35,576 nucleotides of DNA from contig BFEA01000003.1 of assembly GCA_003427395.1 (NCBI GenBank), forward strand, positions 622,671 through 658,246, read 5' to 3'. A model generated the notes under the pieces. It did not search any database and had not been told where the DNA came from. It saw only the letters and a program-made list of their open reading frames with translations. Made by a program: the position numbers and the translations under genes. Of this stretch, positions 9,503-19,559 are shown piece after piece; the first letter of the stretch is position 1, and every line of letters starts with the position of its first letter. The DNA is from Chara braunii. Taxonomy: Eukaryota; Streptophyta; Charophyceae; Charales; Characeae.

Positions 9503-10000
9503 TTACTGATCACTAGCGATAGTTTTCCTTGCTTCCTCAATAGACCCCACATATGAAAGGGTGTTGTGCAATTTTCCATTTGACCCATGAATGTAGCAGG
9601 TGTACTCAATAAGTGTTTGATCCTTCACTAACGTCAGAGCGCGTTCCATCATGAGTCTCGTTAGGTAGCGAAGATCATGCGCCACCCTTTCTTCCAAACC
9701 TTTTTTTTTGTCTTGGTGCAGCGTGCATGTCACACTGAAAGTGTCCCCCCTTCCCATCTCTCTGCACAGTCCCATAGCATTGAAGACGGCAAGGTAGTAC
9801 TTGTGTGCTGAATGGAGGTTGATCTGAGCGTCTGCAGAAAGAATACTGCTCGATTGATGGTAGTGAGAGTAAACTGAGAGATCATGAGACGATTGATTAA
9901 GGTCGCCATTCTCCGCTACTGGGGTAGGGTAGTTCACTTGAGGACCACTTGAGAGAGTTGGTTGGTTGTCTTTTTCGTCTGAATTGTACTCCTTGAAATC
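9503..10000 (-). CDS. Hypothetical protein (exon-like ORF) inside the rDNA spacer
   Basis: Open on - from just after a TAG at 10003-10001 to a stop at 9503. About 144 codons follow a GTG at 9937. The first internal ATG is that of 'AMGLCREM'. The composition is balanced and protein-like: 'SHDLSVYSHYHQSSSI', 'AHKYYLAVFNAMGLCREMG', 'FSVTCTLHQDKKKG', 'IEYTCYIHGSNGK' and 'YVGSIEEARKTI'. I recognise no family, signal peptide or membrane segment. The sequence ATCATATAG|GATTTC before the frame could be a 3' splice site, which would explain the missing upstream ATG. A Lys/Arg-rich frame just upstream (about 10050-10170, 'SKRKRRSEIRL') may be another exon. The function is unknown. The codon-like character is my impression and was not computed. 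Confidence 0.4.
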   Translation of the reverse strand, partial: DFKEYNSDEKDNQPTLSSGPQVNYPTPVAENGDLNQSSHDLSVYSHYHQSSSILSADAQINLHSAHKYYLAVFNAMGLCREMGRGDTFSVTCTLHQDKKKGLEERVAHDLRYLTRLMMERALTLVKDQTLIEYTCYIHGSNGKLHNTLSYVGSIEEARKTIASDQ

Positions 10001-10169
10001 CTATATGATCATCACTCAAGACTCTGCACGGAATAATATTGGCATCTTCCTCTTCAACATTCCATCGGTGAGGGTTGATGTACTGGACAAAACATCAGAA
10101 GTGGCAATACCACTAAGACGAATCTCAGATCGTCGCTTCCTTTTGGAGACAAATCTACTTCAAGTAATA

Positions 10170-12662
10170 CACAAGAGGTCAATAGTGGTGGAATCTACCA
10201 GAATAGTACATCCAGTACCATTGGTAAAGAATCTCATGAGGATAACTCTCCTTATAAAATCGTTTAGTACCCCTCACCCTCAAGTACAGCGACGAAATGT
10301 GATTGGCAGCAGATCACCCTCTGGTTTTCAGGAGCTTCGCAATGACACTTTGATAACGACCATAATAAGAAGTTGTACGGGCCTGGCCCCTGCTTTGGAG
10401 TCAGGACCTAGCCCAGGTCGGGTCTCACACTAAATCTGCTTTAGCAGAGTCGGCTCGGCTGTCGCACATGACTTTTCATGATGCTCAATATGGTTACAAG
10501 TCCAACTTTTATGCCACACGAGATCATGGTCTTAGAGTGCGTAGACTCCGTACAGCATTTTCTGAACAAATTATGATCAACAACTTTTTTTTTTTTTGAA
10601 TAACCCAGTATTTTGAAATGCAACACTAGTCTCCATCAATCAGGTATTTTCCGAGCAGGTATGCAACCTTCCTAAGGTCCGCACGCCTTTTACCCATCTA
10701 ACATTTATAGCTAGGCGATAACTCAACAATGCCTTTGCTTTATAATCCACTCAACCTCAAAACTTTCCCCTTTTCTGGAGAGACAGATTAACTCGGATTA
10801 TTAGATTAGAGCTTCATTAATGAGCCCCTAAAGATCAGTGTTCATTGCAAAGCTCGCCCAAATCAGTTAAGTCTCACAGGTGAAACACATTTTCAAAAGA
10901 AGAGCAATTCAAACAAAAAGAGGGGAATTCGAGAGTCTGACAGGAGCACGCAAGAATATTTCACTTTTGTGCATGCTTCTTTCCAAGTCCTCGCCTGAAC
11001 CTCACTCACAGATCACCGGAGTATCTTTGACAATTCAGTTCAGAACTAGTCCTACCGGCGCTCGCTTGAGAGACCGATGAGTAATGCTCTCAGCCTATAA
11101 GTGTAATGCTTGACGGGAACGAATGTAAAGTGTCTTAAGCTGCAAGCATAAATGATCGCTTTCTCAAACAGATAGGAGTGATCGAAACCTTTTTTTACAA
11201 CAAAATGGCGACATCTCATGTGTAGTAAACCGCTCATACGGATGCGAGTCTTCAGCTAGCACTGTTTTCCTTTTTACGTTCTAAGACTGACCTGGTACTC
11301 ATGAGTCATCGAGTAAGTCCTAGTTACAAGGACGGCGACAAAGAGTTGCTTTTCCCTGTTAGCACGATCATATCAGCATAGTGACAGTTACAGCCGACCT
11401 TAATGACCGATACAGAGCCTTCCCAGTGGCCACTGGATAAGGCTCCTGACCAAGAAGCCTCGTACTGACCAACAAAAGCACTGCGAGTAATGCCAGGGGC
11501 AAACCTGAGTACTAAAACGTGAATGAATAGGCGACAACGGTCGCACGCCTTCTCCTGGTTCAAACATGCCTCAATCAGTTAGCGGCTCGTCATCAAGACC
11601 TCCCACGCCGTCACACGTGCTCAGACCCGTAGTTAGTGTGTAGCACTCCCTTGATACTTTGTGATTTTGTTTCCCTTAGACACTCCTGGAGGTAATGGTT
11701 GGTGAGAGTTCGCGCTTAACGGTGACTACCCTAGCCCCTGCCCGCTATCAAAACGCTCGGTTACCACTGGTATGTCCACACGTTTCTACTTTGCGAGCAT
11801 GAGATGGGTAAAAACAAAATTCACTGGTCACACGATGGGTCCATTCATGATCTCAGACAAGTCTTCTCAACGTAGTAACCAGGCAAAAGAGAGGAGAAGT
11901 AGTCAGGTGTCTTATCTCGTTAGTCGGTCCCTCTCCCTGCACAGGTTACCCATCTCCCTCGACTATCTAGCCCCTCGGCTCACTCAGGCGGCGTAGAGAC
12001 TCGTATTCACGCGAGCAAAACGACCATACAAAGTAATCACAAAGAGAGAGCGTTGGCTCGATCACTGGCAAGTGGACATTCCAACATTTTTTTAACAGGC
12101 TCAATGATAAGTTGCTCGATCTTCCTTTTTCGTGTGGCTCTGACTCTTTAACAGTTTTACCGTGCCAAATCCATGACTCCCCTTCTCATGGGTCATTATC
12201 TACTTCACTTTCTTTGCTACTTACTAGAGCACTGCCCAACAATACTCGTATTGGCTCATCTGCAAAGACTGCAAGTGATCTTTTGTCTCGAAAGGCAAAG
12301 GCAAGTATCGATCTCAGTCGGCAGTTAGTAGTTCCCCTGCGGTATTCAGGTCCTTAATCAACCTTCTCCCTTGCTCCCGTTAAGGGGATCATTCCACTAT
12401 TGCCTAACAACAGCAATCACCATACACTTCTTCACCCTCTCTTTTCCCCTTAGCCTAAGCACCAGTTTCAATCATTCAATAGAATCGTTATGGTATTGCG
12501 CAGCCAGTAACTAAGGAACAAGCGGGGTAGCAACAACGGAGCAGCTCGTACGATAGCAGAGACGAGACAACCAGTTTTCAGAGTAGCTGACGTCAAGGTT
12601 GGGAGTCGAAGCCAAATAATAAACAGAGTTCAAATACTACCCCAAGATCTCATATTGTCGAC
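10170..12662. other. Spacer interior without supported gene
   Basis: Mixed composition with only short open frames on both strands. Slightly protein-like frames are 11324-11563 (-, Cys-containing) and 12112-12357 (+, preceded by a pyrimidine tract and AACAG resembling a 3' splice site). None shows a known domain. T12 lies at 10585-10596. Nothing here can be called a gene with confidence. Confidence 0.4.
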
Positions 12663-12975
12663 TTACTGTTCTTCCTTCTCACTCGACGAGCTTCTCGCAC
12701 GTTCCCCCAGTCTCCTCACAGGTAAAGTTAATGAGTAGAGACGGGGCATTAATTGAAAGTTGCGCTTGCTCCACTCGTTTGTGGAATATGCAGCCAGAGT
12801 AAGGCCACCTGTCCCTCCGGAAACGACGTCAGTCACCACCAGTTCCTCGCAACTGTGCTCGTCACAGCTGACCCCTTTCTCTCTCTCTTTCGAACGCGAC
12901 TCTCTCCACTCCGTCAGTAATAACGTCAATGATTGGGTCCAGCCGCAATAGTTGCTCAATAGCCACTTCCACTAC
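12663..12975 (-). CDS. Hypothetical exon-like ORF
   Basis: Open on - for ~100 codons with no ATG at its head, ending in 'SSSSEKEEQ' and a TAA. The TAA sits inside the donor-like sequence GAACA|GTAAGT. An exon whose frame runs into its own splice donor is a common gene structure. It contains 'ESRSKEREKGVSCDEHSCEE' and no known family. It may be spurious. Confidence 0.25.
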
Positions 12976-13208
12976 GCTGACGTCATCTCACCCCCTTGCA
13001 TGCTCTTCGCACTCCCCTTAGTACGAGTATCTAGGCGCGCTTTCTCTCGCCCTCTCGAGCTCGATCAGAACCAATCGCACCTCTCTCTTAAGTTGGCCAC
13101 CCATTAGATGCCCACGTAGCCCCTCCTCTCTCTTTCTCACACACACCCCAGCTCCTGGTTCACCGCCACAACATCAAGACTCGTCGCGGCTCAGCAGGCA
13201 CAAAGTGC

Positions 13209-13359
13209 CACGTGAGAACGTGGGGGCAGCGGTTGGCATCAAATGCACCTAGCAAGCTCGTGTCCCACTCATTTCGCTAACCTTCTTTCCATTTCGCTCA
13301 TTCGCCGATTCCCCCTCTTTTTGCTGACCTTCTTTCACTCCCCTGGACTGTGCCACGTG
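13209..13359. promoter_or_regulatory. Two G-box elements (TGCCACGTG) 145 bp apart
   Basis: CACGTG cores at 13209-13214 and 13354-13359, both preceded by TGC. G-boxes bind plant bZIP/bHLH factors. They lie in a pyrimidine-rich stretch between two minus-strand ORFs. Regulatory function is an inference from the motif alone. Confidence 0.3.
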
Positions 13360-13439
13360 TAGACTGCGTACCGCACATCATCCTTCGTACTCCTTTTTTA
13401 AGTCCCACACACTTCTTTCATGTCACTGCCTCTCCCGTC

Positions 13440-13856
13440 TCAGTCCCTTCGCTGGGCAGAACCAGTCTCGGGCCCGTCCTCTACCGATTCCGCTGGCGGG
13501 TGCTCTCTTCGCCACTGCTCCAGTGAGTCCAGTGCATGAAAAGACCTAGTCTGTGTATCGCTGGCCTCAGACGTTGCATCGGAGTCTCGGTCCAGCTCTT
13601 GCTGTTCTCTCTCAGTCGTGGTCGTGGAGGTCTCCTCTTCACGGTAAGTAACCGTTACCTTTAAACTCGCAGTCACTCCATCCCTTCTGAACCTGCGTTC
13701 GGCCCGGTTACAAGCCTCTGTACTCACACCCTGGATCTTGTTGTCCTCTCTCATCTCTTGCTCCTTCCCTTTGTAGACATTAATTTTTAGCTTGGACATC
13801 CTACCACTTTTACTATAGCTCAAGCAGGCATCCACTGTAGCCTCCTTTTCACGCAT
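13440..13856 (-). CDS. Hypothetical Glu/Thr/Ser-rich protein
   Basis: 138 codons on - from an ATG at 13856 to a stop at 13440. The N-terminal part has 'MSKLKINVYKGKEQEMRED'. The middle has 'SLKVTVTYREEETSTTTTE'. The C-terminal half is acidic and low in complexity ('ELDRDSDATSEASDTQTRS'), as in disordered regions. No family recognised. A short exon with TATA box at 14081-14167 lies upstream on the same strand and could splice into this frame (for example at the AG within 'CTTGAG|C' near residue 12), but the true acceptor cannot be decided. Confidence 0.4.
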   Translation of the reverse strand: MREKEATVDACLSYSKSGRMSKLKINVYKGKEQEMREDNKIQGVSTEACNRAERRFRRDGVTASLKVTVTYREEETSTTTTEREQQELDRDSDATSEASDTQTRSFHALDSLEQWRREHPPAESVEDGPETGSAQRRD

Positions 13857-14080
13857 AGGCTCTTAACTCAAGTAGAACCTCAAATGCCCTGACCTGTAGC
13901 CAAAAAGGTCATTGGTACGTGCCATAACCGCCTGGTTGATGAGTTGAGATCGGTGCTCAGCACTAGCGCACGTAGACTGCCCACTTCACTCGAGGGCCGA
14001 GACCGAGCCGTCCCGGAATAGCCGCAGTCTAACACCCCAAGCACTAGCAGGCTGACTACCACACTCCCTTTGCCACTTAC

Positions 14081-14127
14081 CTCTCACGCCTCAGCTTGCC
14101 AGTAGACAGCGAGGCAAAGTCGCCCAT
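14081..14127 (-). CDS. Possible short first exon upstream of the 13440-13856 ORF
   Basis: On -, ATG at 14127 opens 47 nt ('MGDFASLSTGKLRRE' plus two bases). They end at a consensus donor GAG|GTAAGTGG (GT at 14080-14079). A TATA box lies about 35-40 nt upstream. The arrangement is compact, with a very short leader. Confidence 0.3.
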
Positions 14128-14160
14128 ACACTCGCAGCCAAGAACTCGGCTCCCCCTTTC

Positions 14161-14167
14161 TTTTATA
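14161..14167 (-). promoter_or_regulatory. TATA box (TATAAAA)
   Basis: On - the context is CCTATAAAAGAAAGG. It lies 34 nt upstream of the ATG at 14127, so the start site would fall only a few bases before the ATG. Confidence 0.35.
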
Positions 14168-14686
14168 GGATCGCTTCCTACTGTGATCCCTGAGTTCTAA
14201 AACGCGGGTACTTTTCAAACCAAGTATTCTAACTCCCTATGAATCTTGAATTAGTGATTTATTATGATTTGAACAAGAAAGGAAAATGCGAAGCAGGATA
14301 TCAAAACAATCGCGTCCCCATTTTGAAATGACTGCGGACTTGACGTTATGGTCCCATAACGGGATCCCGACGGCGAACTCTTCCTTTTCAAAACATACCG
14401 TCGGCCCACCTCTATTGGGTAACCGTGTCCGATGGCAAGGAGGGGGCTTATGGCCTTTCCTTGGAGGGTGATAAGCCTCCTACCAATGCGGCCGCGGGTC
14501 GCCCCACTTTTGGGGTCCCACTGCGCGGCGCTCAACCGGACAGTTCATCCACAGACGATATACAAGGGGTCGGCCAGTTTAGGTCGTAAACCACAGTTTG
14601 AGCTCGGAATTCGAACCGTTTGCCTTCCCGCGAAATGACAGGCCGAAAGGAAAACCGAGTCTGACAATCGTGGGAAAAGAAAAATT
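14168..14686. other. Spacer segment with adjacent palindromes
   Basis: 14344-14361 (CGTTATGG/CCATAACG around TC) and 14361-14370 (CGGGATCCCG) are adjacent perfect palindromes. A GC-rich stretch (14470-14545) follows. No gene recognised. Confidence 0.5.
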
Positions 14687-14687
14687 A

Positions 14688-14730
<43 letters not shown>
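14687..14730. repeat. (AAT)n microsatellite
   Basis: About 14 uninterrupted AAT/ATA triplets. Confidence 0.92.
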
Positions 14731-15270
14731 TCGAGAGGAAAAGAGAGTTATGACATCATAATTACCCCGAACTAAGGCAGGGAGGGACTTAGACCATCGC
14801 ATAAATTCGGCGCTTAGGTTTTTTGTTTCTTTCCCCATATTTCCTTTTCCTTTGCTTCTCTTTTCTTGGTTCTCTTCATTTTGACAGCAATATCTGTCCC
14901 GTGCACCTAACCCATAACCTGGCAGAGGGGCACTCGGCGCGCAGTAGAAAAGACCGCGCCCGTCCCTCTACCTTCGCGTCCCAGGGCGAACCCGGCGGCT
15001 ACCACGGCCACAGGTCGGAAGTGCTCTACTGTATAGCAGGGCGTCGAGCCTGCGTGGACCAATGGAAAGCCCAATGGCGCACCCCCAAGCTTTTGCTAAG
15101 GTGCACGCCAACTGGACCGGTCTATAACAGGGCACAATCCGGGTGTACCAAGAGAATCACAGAGGTTCGGAAACAGCCCGACGAGCCACAGACTTTTGAG
15201 TAGGGCGCTTGTACCGAGCAGGAGCCTAGCACACAGAGGAGGGCCGGGACACCACACCCTCCGACAACAC
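14731..15270. other. Spacer, no gene
   Basis: GC-rich from about 14930 with short open frames in competing phases. Nothing recognised. Confidence 0.4.
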
Positions 15271-15273
15271 GTT

Positions 15274-15480
15274 GGGGGGGGGGGGTGCACAAAGGGCAAG
15301 AAGTGTTTTTTTTGTTCCCAAAGTTGGGGGGCGCTCGGCCCCACCAAGGTCATGACTACGCAGTCGCGTGGCAAGGGCCACGTAGGGCAAGTGGTGGGTA
15401 TTTTGCTCCCAAGCCATGATATTATGCACACACATGGGGAGGGCCAGATAGGGTGAGGATTGGCTTTCCAGTACCCAAAC
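15274..15480. repeat. rDNA spacer subrepeats (~65 bp), 28S-side copies
   Basis: Copy at 15351-15414 (starts CATGACTACGCAGTCG, core CACGTAGGGCAAGTGGTGGG) and copy at 15415-15480 (starts CATGATATTATGCACAC, core GGGAGGGCCAGATAGGG). A weaker copy lies before them (AAAGGGCAAGAAGTG then TTCCCAA). A G12 run lies at 15274-15285. They match the copies at 8730-8822. Confidence 0.75.
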
Positions 15481-15668
15481 ACCAAGGGCATGCTTCGCGC
15501 CCTCCCATCACAATTACGCTTGTATGCAGGGGGGGGAAGACACCCTCCATCTCTCCCCCTCTACAAAAAATCTTCTGTGAAATTGATTGAATACTTGTTT
15601 GAGCAAACTTTTATCTATAGAATGAGAAGATTCAGAATTTTGTTTTCATCATGAGAGAAAGATGAATC

Positions 15669-15669
<1 letters not shown>

Positions 15670-15703
<34 letters not shown>
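15670..15703. repeat. Poly(A) tract (34 nt)
   Basis: An A-run on + (T-run in rDNA sense) about 360 nt downstream of the 28S 3' end. In the rDNA sense strand a T-run can form part of a Pol I terminator. This is a guess from position. Confidence 0.8.
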
Positions 15704-15704
<1 letters not shown>

Positions 15705-15810
15705 ATATACATAATATTACTGACGAATATACATAGTGCATGACAGGAAGACACGCGGACACGTATCCATGTTTTCAGATAGATGGCGCGCCGCACTGGC
15801 CAAAAGCTTA

Positions 15811-15881
15811 CAATGTGGCACCCACCCCAACATGGGCTCGGGCACAGTTCTCCTTTGAGCCGAAAACCTCGTGCCACATTG
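15811..15881 (-). other. Inverted repeat in the candidate 3' ETS
   Basis: CAATGTGGCAC (15811-15821) and GTGCCACATTG (15871-15881) are exact complements with a 49-nt loop, about 180-250 nt past the 28S 3' end. This placement would suit an RNA-processing stem (RNase III-type) or a terminator, by inference. Confidence 0.5.
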
Positions 15882-16062
15882 GGCAAAAGGGGCTTCAGAC
15901 GAACGCAACAAAACTGAAAAACAAAAAAAAAGGAAGAAAAAAAAGAAGCAAGCAGCTCATCGACCCCTATACAAGGGCGACGACTCTCTTCAAACACGGA
16001 TGACCTCCGTTCCAACTGAATCCAACATTTGAGGAGGGGTGGGGAACCAGAAGGTGGGGGAA

Positions 16063-16634
16063 ACCATTGGAACAAAGGGCCGAATCTGAACAGATCGTGA
16101 CGACAAGGCCACTCTACTGCTTACAACACCCCGTTCCCTCTCTAAGTCGTGTGCAAAGGGTTTAGATCCCTGAGCGAAAGAAATTGCGATGAAGAGACCC
16201 CAGGGCGTCGGTGCTCCGCCGCAGGAGGGACCCCTCCAAACTTATGCTTTCGGGGCTAGACGGGCTGGCCCTATCGACAGCCGTGTGTCATCCGAGGAGG
16301 CATACGCCGTCATTGCAAGCACAAATTCTGACTTAGAGGCGTTCAGTCATAATCCCACGCACAGTATCTTTGCACCCCTGGCTTTTCAGCCAGGCACAAT
16401 TGCCAATTGTGCGAACCAACGGTTCCTCTCGTACTGGGTTGGATTACCATTGCGACGGCGGTGCATCAGTAGGGTAAAACTAACCTGTCTCACAACGGTC
16501 TAAACCAAACTCACGTTCCCCGTTGGTGGGTGAACAATCCATCACTTTGTGAATTCTGCTTCACAATGATAGAAAGAGCCGACATCGAAGGATAAAAAAG
16601 CAACGCTACTATGAATGCTTGGCTGCCACAAGCT

Positions 16635-16667
<33 letters not shown>

Positions 16668-17167
16668 ACCTTCAAGTCCTGAAACGCTAAAGGATCGATT
16701 GGCCATGTTCTCACATTTTGTATTTGTACTGGTAATTAGAATCAAATGAGTTTTTGCCCTTTTTCTCCACATGAAATTTCTGTTCTCGTTGAGCTCATCC
16801 TAGGACACCTGCGTTATCTTCTAACAGATGTGTCGCCCCAGCCAAACTCTGCACCCGACAATGTCTTTTGCTTGGATTGGACAGGCCACGAGGGCCTGCA
16901 CCTTGGATCGAGAAGCAGGCGCAGAGACCTGGCTCCACCTCACGAAATAAGTAAAATAAGGTTAAAAGTAGTGATATTTCACTTGCGTCGTAAAACTCCC
17001 ACTTATTTTACACCTCTCAAGTCATTTCACAGAGTCGAAGTTTTCAAACTAGAGTCAAGCTCTACAGGGTCTTCTTTACCCGCCGATTCTTCCAAGCCCG
17101 TTCCCTTGGGTGTGGTTTCGCAGGATGGTAGATAGGGACTGTGGGAATCTCGTTAATCCATTCATGT

Positions 17168-17206
<39 letters not shown>

Positions 17207-17259
17207 CAGAGTCATAGTTACTCCCGCCGTTTACCCGAGCTTGGTTGAATCTCTTCACT

Positions 17260-17293
<34 letters not shown>

Positions 17294-18960
17294 CGTCAAC
17301 ATCCGTTGGGACCATCGCAATGCTTTGTTTTAATTAAACAGTCGGATTCCCCTTGTTCGCACCAGTTCTGAGTCGGCAGTTTGATGCTTAGGGAGAGTCC
17401 CACGGCCCCACCTGAAAGGTGGGGACATAAAACATTCTACGCCCGTCGACACACCGGCACGCGGGCTCCGCCCTCGCCGAGAGAGCATCTCGAGCAGACC
17501 ACCGACAGCCAACGACATCGAGGCGCAGACCCCTAGGCCCAACCCTCAGAGCCAATCCTTTTCCCAAGGTTACGGATCCATATTGCTGGTTTCCCTTACC
17601 TACATTCTTCCTTTCATCAAAGGCTGCTCACCTAGGAGACCTGATGCGGTTATGAGTACGGNCGGGCGTGAGAGGTACCCGCAACTCCAGATTTTCAAAG
17701 GTCGTCGGGGGCACGCTGGACACCACAGGATGCGTGGTGTTTTGCCGGGCGCTGCACCCTATCTCCGGTTCATCCAATTCCAGGGTGGGCGAACCGTCAA
17801 GAAGGAAAGAGAACCCTCCCCACGGCCCCCGCCTGCATCTCCGGAGCTGCTTACGTTACCATCCCCCTCCATAACCCGGTTCGGGAATATTAACCCGACC
17901 CCCTTTCGATGTGTGGCGCGCAGTGCGCCCTTGATACAAGGTTTCCACATCTCTTATGGTTGATTGACCCATGTCCAAGCGCAGTTCACATGGAACCCTT
18001 CTCCACTTCCGTCTTCAAAGTTCTCATTTGAATATTTGCTACTACCACCAAGATCTGTACCGGGACCCGCTTCACCTAGGCTCACGCTCCAGGCTTCGCA
18101 GCAGGCCCCATGCCCTCCTACTTGTCACGACGTCGAAATTGCCACAACGACCGAGCATAGGTTGCACGCTTCGGCGCCATCCATTTTCGGGGCTGATTGA
18201 TTCGGCAGGTAAGTTGTTACACACTCCTTAGCGGATTTCGACTTCCATGACCACTGCCCTGCTATCTGTATCAATCAACACCCTCTGTGGTGTCTGGGTT
18301 AGTGCGCAGTTTGGCACCGTAGCTCGACTTTCGGTTCATCCCGCATCGCCAGTTCTGCTTACCAAAAATGNCCCACTTGGAGCTTTCATTGATCCTCGGG
18401 GTTCGCTTAAGCAACCCCAAAATCTTACCTATTGAAAGTTTGAGAATACGTCGAGGGTGTTTCACCCCCCGTCGCCCCCAAGGCCTCTAATCATTCGCTT
18501 TAGCCGATAAAACTATTCAACAGCTCCAGCTATCATGAGGGAAACTTCGAAGGGAACCGGCTACTAGACGGTTTGATTAGTCGTTCGCCCCTTTACCCAA
18601 GTTTGACGAACGATTTGCACGTTAGTATTGCTGCGAGCCTCCACCAGAGTTTCCTCTGGCCTCGCCCTGCTCAGGAATAGTTCACCATCTTTCGGGTCCC
18701 AACGGGCATGCTCAGACTCAAACCTCTCACAGACGATCGTGGTTGGCGGACGGCGCACCTACAGAGGGTTCCTACCACACAGGTTTCTTCCGCCTCGTGG
18801 GCTAATCACCCACCGGCTCNCATGCACGTTGAACTCCTCAATCTGTATTTCAAAACGCTGTCAGCACAAATACCCTTACAAGGGTACCCACCCTATTTTT
18901 TTGCAAGCGATTGAGAATAAGTTTCGTCTAAAGTTTAGGCATACTGCTCGAGGCGCGACT
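16063..18960 (-). rRNA. 28S (25S/26S) rRNA, 5'-truncated, probably a decayed copy
   Basis: The minus strand aligns by eye with plant 25S rRNA from the D2 region (near 18960) to the 3' end (near 16063). Landmarks are the sarcin-ricin loop AGTACGAGAGGAACC (16435-16421, intact), GGGATAACTAGCTTGTGG near 16630 (normally AACTGGCTTG), CTCAACGAGAACAGAAAT near 16790, GCAAATATTCAAATGAGAAC near 18030, and GCATGCCCGTTGGGACCCGA near 18700. About the first 0.8 kb of 28S, with 5.8S and the ITSs, is missing. Many differences from plant 28S are CG to CA/TG, for example TACAAATACAAAATG for TACGAATACGAACCG. Ns lie at 17662, 18371 and 18820. This looks like a silent methylated copy. Confidence 0.92.
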
Positions 18961-19559
18961 GTAGTCCCGATTTACGTTGACCGGGTGGTTGACTAGAGCA
19001 GAGAGTGTGTGGGCACGCACACTTAAGGCACGAATGATCTCTTTGGCCTCTGATGATTGTGGAGACTGGTGTTGGTCGCCGACCAGACTTTTTATTTTTT
19101 ATTAAATTATGATTAAAAAAATCATGCCTCTTGATTGGTACGCTTGCCTTTGATTTGTGCATACGTGCGGAGGACGACGTCGACGACAATGTGATTTTTG
19201 AAAACGTTGCGGTGGGTCTGTGCATCGTGTAGTATCTGTTTGTTTAGGTCTCAGTTAAAACCAGACACTGACTTGGGCATAGCACTATTGGTTACGGTAT
19301 CGGGCTTCCATTCGGGAGATTCACAGATCGAGATTGAGTGACGACGACACGAGATATCTAAGTAGCGTGAAGGGACCGAAGGGTTGAAGGTTCGGCGGGG
19401 CTATTCCCCTTGGTCTTGTCGTCGACAGAGTTGGGATGGTATTAGCGGGTCTTTTTTCTTTTCTTTTTGCCTGTCGTTTTCTAATGGTCAAAGTTTTCTA
19501 AAAAATTTATTATTTAACGTAGTATTAGTACTATTTTTATGCTCCAGTGTTCCTTGAGT
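18961..19559. other. Unassigned spacer between divergent 28S pieces
   Basis: It separates the 5' (D2) end of the minus-strand 28S from a plus-strand 28S fragment. AT-rich around 19090-19120 and 19500-19545. A tRNA-like stretch with a weak A-box and a near-B-box (GATCGAGAT) lies at 19285-19335. No gene is supported. Confidence 0.4.

Larger units (their letters stand above)
8026..16062 (-). other. Candidate rDNA intergenic spacer (~8 kb)
   Basis: On - this lies between the 28S 3' end (16063) and the candidate Pol I promoter. Both ends carry copies of the same ~65-bp subrepeat in the same orientation, which ties them to one spacer type. The middle (about 9000-14200) is different in character, with coding-like minus ORFs, a TATA box and splice-like signals. 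It may be an insertion. I found no convincing 5S or 5.8S rRNA in it. Confidence 0.55.

Noticed and set aside
11640-11790. 5S rRNA-like words on - (ATACCAG, GTTAAGCGCG, CCTCCAGGAGTGTC) in the right order
   Set aside because: The intervals between them do not match 5S rRNA and the sequence between is unrelated. Linked 5S genes in streptophytes are strongly conserved, so this is probably chance.
14590-14640. GGTTCGAATTCC on -, resembling a tRNA B-box
   Set aside because: No A-box, no anticodon arm, and the T-stem does not pair.
16189-18996. Several open frames on both strands inside the 28S sequence
   Set aside because: They lie within recognisable rRNA sequence and are chance translations.
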